A stretch of DNA of 64,000 bases from Roseburia sp. (GTDB taxonomy: Bacteria > Bacillota > Clostridia > Lachnospirales > Lachnospiraceae). Below the pieces are notes generated by a model, which worked only from the letters and a program-made list of their open reading frames with translations, made no database searches and was not told where the DNA came from. Position 1 is the first letter of the stretch. Each line of letters starts with the position of its first letter. Where the stretch lies: assembly GCA_026168605.1 (NCBI GenBank), contig JAPFDX010000046.1, positions 34,614 to 98,613 on the forward strand, read 5' to 3'. This document shows positions 57,690 to 64,000 of the stretch, piece by piece. Made by a program: the position numbers and the translations under genes.

Positions 57690-58418
57690 TTATATCCATC
57701 CTCCGTCTAGCGTGATGACCTGACCGGTCAGATAGGAGCCGGCGTGACAGAGCGATGTGACGAGTGCGGCGACCTCCTCCGGCGTGCCAAAGCGTCCGGC
57801 GGGAATTTCCTCTGCGAGTGCAAGGCGTTCCTCCTCGCTGAAGCAGGCGTTCATCCCGGTGTCGATCGCGCCGCAGGCGATGGCGTTGACCTGGATATTG
57901 CTCGGCGCAAGCTCCTTTGCGAGCGCGCGCGTAAATGCGTTCATGCCGCCTTTGCAGGCAGAGTAGGCGACCTCGCAGGATGCCCCGACATTGCCCCAGA
58001 CCGAGGAAATATTGATAATCTTCCCGGACTGCTGGCTCACCATGTGCGGGATGGCAAGCTTGCAGGTGGAGAATACGGAGGTCAGGTTTACACCGATGAT
58101 CCGGTCCCATTCCTCAATATCCATGTCGCTCAAAAGACCGATGTGGGAGATCCCGGCGTTGTTGACGACGACGTCGATGCCGCCGAAACGCTCGTCTGCG
58201 CGCGTGAAAAGCTCCGACACATAGGAGTGGTCAGAGACGTCACCGACATCCGCGAGAACATCCGTGTGAAAGGAAGCGGTAAGCGCATCCCGGAGGGAAT
58301 ACAGCTCGTCGCCGGATTTCGAGCAGTTGATGATGAGACGGTAACCGTCGCGTGCAAGGGCGGTGGCGACCGCACGTCCGATGCCGCGGGAGGCGCCGGT
58401 GATAAGCGCTGTTTTCAT
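57690..58418 (-). CDS. Short-chain dehydrogenase/reductase (FabG-like)
   Basis: A 242-residue SDR. TGASRGIG nucleotide-binding loop, NNAGIS, catalytic NISSVWG (Ser) and YSACKGG (Tyr and Lys) are in order, and the C-terminus ends in GQVITLDGGWI, as in 3-oxoacyl-ACP reductases. FabG is usually in a fatty acid cluster; this gene is separate, so a different ketoreductase role is possible. ATG 58418 is used (MKTALITGAS after ATGGAGTTTCCC). The stop is adjacent to the XRE gene start, so they may be co-transcribed. Confidence 0.88.
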   Translation of the reverse strand: MKTALITGASRGIGRAVATALARDGYRLIINCSKSGDELYSLRDALTASFHTDVLADVGDVSDHSYVSELFTRADERFGGIDVVVNNAGISHIGLLSDMDIEEWDRIIGVNLTSVFSTCKLAIPHMVSQQSGKIINISSVWGNVGASCEVAYSACKGGMNAFTRALAKELAPSNIQVNAIACGAIDTGMNACFSEEERLALAEEIPAGRFGTPEEVAALVTSLCHAGSYLTGQVITLDGGWI

Positions 58419-58484
58419 GGGAAACTCCATTCCGAAGCGCAGTGCGGACACCGGCTTCTTACTGATCGTGATTGTCAGGATGCT

Positions 58485-58775
58485 GGGACAAAGGGGCTTT
58501 TGAAAATGCCATTGATAAATCGCACAAATGGTATTCTTTTTGTTCAGGGTTACGAATCTAAGAGCTTTTAAGATGTTCTGGATTCATTATTGTCTACGGA
58601 CGCAACCACCCTCTATGCGCCATCCATGACGCAGTTCGGGCTTTCGCCGGCATCCCTGCCGTCGAATTGCTGAAAATTGACAGAACATCAAAAAGCTCTA
58701 AGATTCTTCACATTCACAAATAAGAATGCCATTTGTGAGATTGATCTGTTCCGGATGCCAAAGCCCCTTTTGACC
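58485..58775. repeat. Structured repeat element, copy 2
   Basis: Same layout as 23225-23534. Outer stem GGGACAAAGGGGCTTT with AAAGCCCCTTTTGACC; CACAAATGGTATTCTT with GAATGCCATTTGTG; AGAGCTTTT with AAAAGCTCT; ATGTTCTG with CAGAACAT. Core ACGCAACC..CCCTCTATGCGCCATCC, then 39 bases (58641-58679) identical to copy 1 and the CGGCATCCCTGCCG hairpin. Placed between divergent genes (SDR, ALDH). No reading frame. Confidence 0.85.
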
Positions 58776-58871
58776 ACAAGATTCTGCCCATATTGTATCA
58801 CAGAAAATGAAAATAAGCCACAATAAAAACCCGGCGCAGGAAAGACGCCGCAGAAGGATGGAGGATTGCAG

Positions 58872-60242
58872 ATGAATATCGAAAAACTGGTGAAGCAGCA
58901 GAGGACATACTTTGAATCGGGGGCAACGCTTTCGTATGCGTCACGAATGGACGCGCTCTGGCGCATCGGGGCGGCGCTTGCAAGGCATGAGAAGGCGCTC
59001 TGCGATGCGCTGTATCAGGATCTGCACAAGTGCGCATCGGAAAGTCAGATGGCGGAAATCGCCATGACGCGGTCGGAACTGAATTACTGTATCAGACATC
59101 TGGCGGGCTGGATGCGCCGCGAGCATATAAAAACGGGGCTTGCCAATTTCCATGCAAAGAGCTTTACAGTAGCCGAGCCATACGGCGTGACACTGGTCAT
59201 GGCGCCGTGGAATTACCCGGTACTGCTCTGTCTTGAGCCGCTGATCGACGCGGTCGCGGCAGGCAACTGTGTGGTGTTAAAGCCGTCGGCATATGCGCCG
59301 CACGTTTCTGCCGTGCTCGCAAAGATGCTCGGGGAGACGTTTGAGGCGGAGTACATAGCGGTCGTGGAGGGCGGCAGGGAAGAAAATAATGCGCTGTTAG
59401 AGCAGCGGTTTGACTATATCTTTTTTACGGGAAGCACAGCGGTAGGCAAAGTCGTTCTGGAAAAAGCAGCGCGCCATGTGACGCCGGTAACGCTGGAGCT
59501 CGGCGGCAAAAGTCCCTGTATCGTGGATAGGACTGCGGACATCAAGAAAGCGGCGCGCCGGATCGTTTTTGGAAAAATCTTAAATTCCGGTCAGACCTGC
59601 GTTGCTCCGGACTATCTCATCGTCCATCCTGACGTCAGGGAAGCGCTGTTTGCAGCGATGAAAAACGAGCTTGTGCGGATGCTTGGGGAAAAGCCGCTGG
59701 AGTCGGAGGAGTATCCGCGCATGGTCAATGAAAAGCACTATGCGCGCGTGATGGCGCTGCTAAAAGGCGAGCATATTGTCACGGGCGGCTATGGAAATCC
59801 TAAGACCCTTCAGATCGCGCCGACGATCCTGGATCATGTATCGTTGGACGCTCCGGTCATGCAGGAGGAAATTTTTGGACCGGTGCTGCCGACGCTGACA
59901 TTCCGCACACGGGAGGAGCTGCTTGCGATCATCCGGCATTTTGAAAAACCGCTGGCGTGTTATCTGTTTACCAGGGACAAATCGATGGAGCGCTGGCTTT
60001 TTGCGCACGTGTCCTTTGGCGGCGGCTGTATCAACGATACAATCGTGCATCTGGCGACCTCCGAGATGGGTTTTGGCGGTGTCGGTGCAAGTGGAATGGG
60101 CAGTTATCACGGCAGAGCAGGGTTTGAGACATTCAGCCACCGCAAGAGCGTGATTCAAAAATACAACTGGCTGGATCTGCCGATGCGTTACCACCCCTAT
60201 GCCAAATGGAAGGATGCGGTGATCCGCCGTGTGATGCGTTAG
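58872..60242 (+). CDS. Class 3-type aldehyde dehydrogenase
   Basis: A 456-residue NAD(P)-dependent aldehyde dehydrogenase without a signal. LVMAPWNYPVLLCLEP, FFTGSTAVGK, LELGGKSPCIVD (general base Glu), and NSGQTCVAPDYL (nucleophile Cys) are in order, and ASGMGSYHGRAGFETFSH is the class 3 ending. Length matches the 450-460 group of coniferyl/fatty aldehyde dehydrogenases. The ATG 58872 follows GGAGGATTGC. Upstream lies the structured repeat. Substrate unknown. Confidence 0.93.
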   Translation: MNIEKLVKQQRTYFESGATLSYASRMDALWRIGAALARHEKALCDALYQDLHKCASESQMAEIAMTRSELNYCIRHLAGWMRREHIKTGLANFHAKSFTVAEPYGVTLVMAPWNYPVLLCLEPLIDAVAAGNCVVLKPSAYAPHVSAVLAKMLGETFEAEYIAVVEGGREENNALLEQRFDYIFFTGSTAVGKVVLEKAARHVTPVTLELGGKSPCIVDRTADIKKAARRIVFGKILNSGQTCVAPDYLIVHPDVREALFAAMKNELVRMLGEKPLESEEYPRMVNEKHYARVMALLKGEHIVTGGYGNPKTLQIAPTILDHVSLDAPVMQEEIFGPVLPTLTFRTREELLAIIRHFEKPLACYLFTRDKSMERWLFAHVSFGGGCINDTIVHLATSEMGFGGVGASGMGSYHGRAGFETFSHRKSVIQKYNWLDLPMRYHPYAKWKDAVIRRVMR

Positions 60243-60328
60243 AGGGGGATTTCCTTCGGCGCAGCAGCGCATTTGGGAGAGAGATTTTAAAGATTTCAAA
60301 AAAAGTTGTAAAAAAATTAAAATTTTAC

Positions 60329-60357
60329 TGGACAACCACAAAAAGATGTGATAGTAT
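60329..60357 (+). promoter_or_regulatory. Promoter of tRNA-Pro
   Basis: TGGACA (60329-60334), 17-bp spacer, TAGTAT (60352-60357), ~40 bp before the tRNA. Confidence 0.55.
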
Positions 60358-60395
60358 AAATGAGCACGATTTGAGACGTGTTCATTTATACATAA

Positions 60396-60469
60396 CGATG
60401 CGTGGCTCAGCTTGGTAGAGCGCTGCGTTCGGGACGCAGAGGTCGCAGGTTCAAATCCTGTCGCATCGA
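60396..60469 (+). tRNA. tRNA-Pro (CGG)
   Basis: 74 nt folding into a normal cloverleaf: acceptor CGATGCG/CGCATCG with discriminator A at 60469, D arm with GGCTCAGCTTGGTAGAGC, anticodon stem CTGCG/CGCAG with loop TTCGGGA (anticodon CGG), and T arm GCAGGTTCAAATCCTGT. CCA is not encoded. Confidence 0.95.
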
Positions 60470-60478
60470 CTTTCGCTA

Positions 60479-60522
60479 AAGAAACCGCCAACTTTTGAGA
60501 TATCAAGGGTTGGCGGCTTTTT
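60479..60522 (+). terminator. Terminator after tRNA-Pro
   Basis: AAACCGCCAAC pairs with GTTGGCGGCTT, followed by T6 (60515-60522). Confidence 0.85.
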
Positions 60523-60551
60523 TATAAGTTCCAATGATTACAAATTAAGTT

Positions 60552-60671
60552 ATGAAATATTGTAATACGAAGAAAGATGTGCTAAAAAATCATTTTGATT
60601 TTAAAGACATGATGACCTTTGGTATGTTTATGTTGGCATTGCTTACATTCGTATTTACGTTTTGTGAGTAG
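60552..60671 (+). CDS. Putative holin-like type I toxin, 39 residues
   Basis: A 39-residue protein: a polar N-terminal half (MKYCNTKKDVLKNHFDFK) then one hydrophobic helix with MMTFGMFMLALLTFVFTF, matching the consensus of small holin-like type I toxins (aromatic, then FGMxxxALLTFxF). No strong ribosome site is seen, which is common where translation is regulated. The region right after the stop has two hairpins typical of these loci. It is an unstable assignment because such peptides are short; the hydrophobic motif and hairpins together support it. Confidence 0.6.
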   Translation: MKYCNTKKDVLKNHFDFKDMMTFGMFMLALLTFVFTFCE

Positions 60672-60680
60672 TTATACATA

Positions 60681-60760
60681 GCAAAAAACCACCCTAATAC
60701 TTTGACCAGTCTGGGTGGCATTTTGCTTTCTTAATCATGGTCAACCACTTTGTGGGTGGT
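60681..60760. ncRNA. Hairpins downstream of the toxin, possible antitoxin RNA region
   Basis: GCAAAA..CCACCC (60681-60694) pairs with GGGTGGCATTTTGC (60713-60726), a bidirectional terminator-like stem with T/A ends. CAACCAC (60732-60738) pairs with GTGGTTG (60746-60752), a second stem. CACCC/CAACCAC and GTGG share sequence, so the two could also pair with each other. A convergent minus-strand antitoxin RNA overlapping the toxin 3' end is inferred, no promoter for it was verified. Confidence 0.45.
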
Positions 60761-60949
60761 TGTTCCTTTAACAAGAATATAGCATTTCCTAAGATATTTG
60801 TAAACCACTTTTCTTTTACTTGTCAAACAATTTCATTCATATTCCACCCCGTTGGAAGTAAAAACCAGCCATCCTGTAACATTCCGGACATTCCCGCAAA
60901 ATCCCACAAAATTAGGCAAATTTCCGCCTTTAGAGGACATCCCCGGCGC

Positions 60950-60978
60950 TTGACGGGATGGTCTGTGGGCATTATAAT
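60950..60978 (+). promoter_or_regulatory. Promoter of the GGDEF genes
   Basis: TTGACG (60950-60955), 17-bp spacer, TATAAT (60973-60978). The rest of 60761-60949 contains no gene I can support. Confidence 0.75.
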
Positions 60979-61031
60979 CTTTGTAGACTGTCGTGTCTTA
61001 AAGTAATGAGCGGATGAGGAGAAGTTATGGG

Positions 61032-62924
61032 ATGAAGAAGAACAAATGGGCAGTGGCACTTCGGGGGGCGTGCATTCTGTGTGCGGTAGTGGCTGCGCTG
61101 GCTTCTATCGCTCTGGGGTTTTACCGCTTTAATGAAAATTCTTACGACATGGCGTTAAAAAGAGAAATGGGGCAGGCGGAGAAGCTGTCGGATCACATCA
61201 TACAGATCATACAGATCGAGCAGGAGCGATGTATCCGTATTCTCGGTGTCTGCGAGGAATTTATATACAGAGGCAACGGCACCTTTTCTGATGAGACGAT
61301 GGAGACGTTAAAGCAGGTACAGCAGACTGCAGGCTTTCGCGTGCTGGGCGTGGCAAATCTCGACGGCACGGGGAGGGATACCAATGGACATTATACGGAG
61401 GGCAATCTCGACCCGGACTTGCTGGAGGCGGCGCGCAATGGACAGAATTATGTCTCAGATATGCTCTACGCGACGGACGAGGAGGAAAAAGAGGTTGTAT
61501 TCGCTGTCCCGCTGTGGAGGCAGGGGAGCATCGCCGGTGTTGTGTACGGACAGTATCCGGTCGAGAAGCTTGTGGAGCAGATCAACCTTTCGGATGCGGA
61601 TACCTGCTATTTTCAGATCATAGACAGTATGGGCAAGTACATCAAGCGTTCTGAAAATCAGTATGCCTTTAAAAACGGGGCAACCATGTGGGAGGAGCTT
61701 TCCAATTACACGTATACAGATGAGGCGGTTCCGGTGCAGGTGTTCCGTGCGGTCAAAAGTGGTGAGAGCGGGAGTTTTTCTTTTACCTTTGACGGTGAGG
61801 CACGCTATGTGAGTTACTGTCCGATCGGTATCAATAGCTGGTATGTGTTTGCGGTGCAGGCGCAGCAGGAGATGGATGACTATGTGCATGGGACATGGGA
61901 GAATGTGATCAGTTTCTTTTTATATATTGCATTTGGAATCGGCGTTCTTGGATTGCTGGCGATATACATTATCCGTAAGATGGATCGCCTGATCCGGGAG
62001 AAAAATAAGCGGCTGGAACTCCAGAACAATCTGTTTCAGCTCATACTGCAAAAGACAAGTGCAATCCCTCTGCGTATTGACTTAAAGCGCGGACTGGTAT
62101 ATCTGGATTCACTGGAATATGCAGGAGGGATGCGGACGTGGAAGCTGGCAGAGCTTGCACCGGAGGCTTTGAAACGGCAGGGAATCCTTCGTCAGGAGGA
62201 TGTGCCGGAATATGAGAAACTTTATCAGACGACTGCCGTGTCGCATCAGGCGGGAGCCGCTGTTTTGAAACTCCGGATGGACGAAGGGATGAACTGGGTG
62301 AAAATCAGCACATTTGAGAGCTCCCAGAAAGAGTTTATGATCGGCGTTTTGGAAAATTATGAGAAGCAAAAAGAAAGTGAAATTGAGATCGAGCGCCAGC
62401 AGGAGGAGATCCAGCAGATCAGTGAGCGGGCAAAGGTCGATTTTCTGACCGGAATTTATAACCGGGAGACGATCACGGAGATCGTGCAGGCGCATATGGA
62501 GTGCGGTGCAGAGAACGGCGCAGTGTGCGTTCTGGATCTGGATCATTTTAAGGAAGTGAATGATACACTTGGTCATGCTTATGGGGATCAGGTTTTGTGC
62601 GATGCGGCGCGGAGTATTGAGGCTGCGATCGGGGAGAAGGGCAGTGCCGGAAGAATCGGCGGCGATGAATTTATGATTCTGCTGCATAATGCCGGGAATC
62701 TCGATGAGATTCGAACGCTGGCGGCGAGACTTTGTCAGTTGATCCGGCGTACATATGAAAAGGATGACAACATTGTGTGTGTGAGCGCATCGGTGGGAAT
62801 TGCGGTGTTTGAGCACACGGACATAGAGATTTCTGCGGTCATAGAGCGCGCGGACAACGCGCTCTATGAGGTGAAGCGGGCAGGCAGGGATGGTTATAGG
62901 ATCTACACAAGAGAAAGTGGATGA
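61032..62924 (+). CDS. Sensor diguanylate cyclase
   Basis: A 630-residue membrane enzyme. TM1 ALRGACILCAVVAALASIALGF, an extracytoplasmic dCache-like domain (FRVLGVANLDGTGRDTN; EEEKEVVFAVPLWRQGSIAG cited in part), TM2 VISFFLYIAFGIGVLGLLAIYII, a PAS-like region, a coiled linker (ESEIEIERQQEEIQQISERAK), then GGDEF (DFLTGIYNRETIT; LDLDHFKEVNDTLGHAYGD; GRIGGDEFMILL). The active site is intact GGDEF but there is no RxxD inhibitory site in the usual position. It makes cyclic di-GMP in response to an outside signal. ATG 61032 after GAGGAGAAG is chosen over ATG 61014. Confidence 0.93.
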   Translation: MKKNKWAVALRGACILCAVVAALASIALGFYRFNENSYDMALKREMGQAEKLSDHIIQIIQIEQERCIRILGVCEEFIYRGNGTFSDETMETLKQVQQTAGFRVLGVANLDGTGRDTNGHYTEGNLDPDLLEAARNGQNYVSDMLYATDEEEKEVVFAVPLWRQGSIAGVVYGQYPVEKLVEQINLSDADTCYFQIIDSMGKYIKRSENQYAFKNGATMWEELSNYTYTDEAVPVQVFRAVKSGESGSFSFTFDGEARYVSYCPIGINSWYVFAVQAQQEMDDYVHGTWENVISFFLYIAFGIGVLGLLAIYIIRKMDRLIREKNKRLELQNNLFQLILQKTSAIPLRIDLKRGLVYLDSLEYAGGMRTWKLAELAPEALKRQGILRQEDVPEYEKLYQTTAVSHQAGAAVLKLRMDEGMNWVKISTFESSQKEFMIGVLENYEKQKESEIEIERQQEEIQQISERAKVDFLTGIYNRETITEIVQAHMECGAENGAVCVLDLDHFKEVNDTLGHAYGDQVLCDAARSIEAAIGEKGSAGRIGGDEFMILLHNAGNLDEIRTLAARLCQLIRRTYEKDDNIVCVSASVGIAVFEHTDIEISAVIERADNALYEVKRAGRDGYRIYTRESG

Positions 62925-62934
62925 GGAATACTTT

Positions 62935-64000
62935 ATGGGCAAGAGGGAAGAGGAAAGGCTTTGTTTGAATGGAAAACAGCATCTGGCAGAAATGCTGGAT
63001 GCTCTGCTGCCAGGGGAACAGCTCATTGTGGGACTCTGCAATATGGACGGTATGCAGCAGATCAACGACGCGTATGGCACAAAGACGGGGGACGCGGTTC
63101 TTGCCCATGTAGAGGGAAAGCTGTGCGAAGCTGTGGAGTTTCCGGATTTTGTATTCCGTCTGCGGGGCGATGAATTTGTCGTGGTATTTGTCAACCGTCC
63201 GCTCTATCAGGCAGAGGAATGGATGGAGAGAGCCCTTGTGCGGATCAATGAGGGAAAAGAGCAGACCGGCATTGCGGAGAAGCTGTCTTTTTGTTATGGG
63301 CTGGTGTGCGTGAGGGCGGAGCAGAAGCTGCCGTTTCTGGAGGTGATATCAGAGGCAGACCGCAAAATGTATGCGAAGAAGCGGGATATCCACATCGAGC
63401 GGAACAGGAGACATCTGAGTGAGAATGGAGCGACGGTGCAGGAAGTGCATTTCAGCGACGAGGTGCAGCGTCTGTTCAATATTTTCTCGGAGATCGCAGA
63501 CGGTTATGCCTATGTCGGCAATTTAAAAACGGGGGAGTTTTTATATACAGATAAGATGGCAAAGGATTTCGGGCTGCCGGGGCGTTTGTTGCAGGCTGCG
63601 GCGGCTTTCTGGGGAGAGCGTATCCATCCCGACGACAGACAGTTGTTTTTGCGGAGCAATCAGGAGATCGCAGACGGCAAGGCAAAGCGCCATGAGATTG
63701 CCTACCGCGCGAAAAATGCGCAGGGGGAGTGGGTTCCTCTTTTGTGTAGGGGAGCGGTGGCGACGGATGAAGCCGGGGACCCGGCGCTGTTTGCGGGGGT
63801 GATCAGCGATCTGGTGCAGCACGGGAAATCCGGCGGCGTTTTTAACAGTGCGGCATTTTATTTTGCGTCAGAAAAAGTGGAGTTGAATTCGCAGGAACTG
63901 GAGGAGCGGCTGCTTGATTTTGTCAGTCACAATCTTCCGGGCGGAATTGTGGCAGTGCTGGATGAACCGGGATTTCCGATCGTATGCTTTAACCGGACGC
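62935..64000 (+). CDS. GGDEF-PAS protein, partial at window end
   Basis: The frame is open to the window end (355 codons). Residues ~35-170 are a GGDEF-like domain: GLCNMDGMQQINDAYGTKTGDAV and FVFRLRGDEFVVVF, where the signature is RGDEF instead of GGDEF; residues ~195-300 form a PAS_3-like domain (GYAYVGNLKTGEFLYTD; ERIHPDDRQLF; GEWVPLLCRG). The start is ATG 62935 with AGGAA 8 bases upstream; GTG 62917 overlaps the previous gene's end and is less likely. The altered signature suggests low or no cyclase activity and perhaps a c-di-GMP or GTP receptor. Gap to the previous gene is 10 bp. Confidence 0.8.
   Translation, partial: MGKREEERLCLNGKQHLAEMLDALLPGEQLIVGLCNMDGMQQINDAYGTKTGDAVLAHVEGKLCEAVEFPDFVFRLRGDEFVVVFVNRPLYQAEEWMERALVRINEGKEQTGIAEKLSFCYGLVCVRAEQKLPFLEVISEADRKMYAKKRDIHIERNRRHLSENGATVQEVHFSDEVQRLFNIFSEIADGYAYVGNLKTGEFLYTDKMAKDFGLPGRLLQAAAAFWGERIHPDDRQLFLRSNQEIADGKAKRHEIAYRAKNAQGEWVPLLCRGAVATDEAGDPALFAGVISDLVQHGKSGGVFNSAAFYFASEKVELNSQELEERLLDFVSHNLPGGIVAVLDEPGFPIVCFNRT

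Noticed and set aside
60761..60949. Cyclic di-GMP riboswitch before the diguanylate cyclase gene
   Set aside because: No GEMM-I or GEMM-II core was found; the stretch is featureless apart from the promoter at 60950.

Overview
The window looks like a chromosomal stretch of a Gram-positive, spore-forming, probably motile gut anaerobe of the Lachnospiraceae (Clostridia). The evidence is the rpmG-secE-nusG-rplK-rplA-rplJ-rplL block with a Firmicutes-type L10 leader, spoVT, consensus SigA-type promoters and strong AGGAGG ribosome sites, a flagellar-cap-like gene behind a SigD-like promoter, and many binding-protein ABC cassettes of lachnospiral type. Most genes are GC-rich; a few AT-rich islets (2.2-3.96 kb, 19.3-21.6 kb, 45.8-46.5 kb, 60.5-60.8 kb) look acquired or selfish.

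Layout. 0-2.2 kb: end of an LTA-synthase-type sulfatase, an Fe-S aldo/keto reductase and a HAD phosphatase. 2.2-4.6 kb: an AAA/DUF4143 ATPase islet bounded by a perfect 93-bp duplication of the spoVT leader and first codons, then intact spoVT. 4.6-5.6 kb: a DUF3796-like membrane-protein/XRE-regulator operon with a large operator. 5.7-11.5 kb: a YhaO/YhaN (SbcD/SbcC-like) pair, class A PBP, ROK glucokinase. 11.7-15.5 kb: two CgeB-like glycosyltransferases and a FliD-like protein. 15.8-19.2 kb: ribosomal protein/transcription block. 19.2-23.5 kb: accessory zone with TraX, a SUKH remnant, orphan membrane and lipoprotein genes, an Rpn-type nuclease and a structured repeat. 23.5-28.3 kb: class V aminotransferase with an ECF S-component, divergent from nadA-tcdA-rhodanese/TtcA. 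28.4-33.5 kb: five-gene peptide/nickel-type ABC importer. 33.5-45.8 kb: PrpR-N regulator divergent from an acid-sugar catabolic operon (DUF1537 kinase, Fe-ADH, DapA-family aldolase, PdxA2-like dehydrogenase, sugar ABC importer without ATPase, intracellular sialidase-fold protein, P-loop kinase). 45.8-46.4 kb: hicAB. 46.5-55 kb: a two-component system divergent from an unusual importer/HlyD/MacB-like cluster. 55.2-60.5 kb: glycogen debranching enzyme, XRE regulator, SDR, a second copy of the structured repeat, a class 3 aldehyde dehydrogenase and tRNA-Pro(CGG). 60.5-64 kb: a candidate type I toxin-antitoxin locus and two GGDEF proteins, the second cut by the window end.

The strongest candidates for something undescribed are: (i) a ~300-bp structured repeat present twice (23.2-23.5 and 58.5-58.8 kb) with arms that covary between copies and a near-invariant core; (ii) the ATPase islet with four phased 11-bp repeats and duplicated spoVT leader; (iii) the acid-sugar operon that couples a DUF1537/PdxA2 module to an intracellular sialidase-fold enzyme; (iv) the two-component-linked cluster combining a beta-propeller/solute-binding fusion, sugar-type permeases and an HlyD/MacB-like pair with no ATPase.
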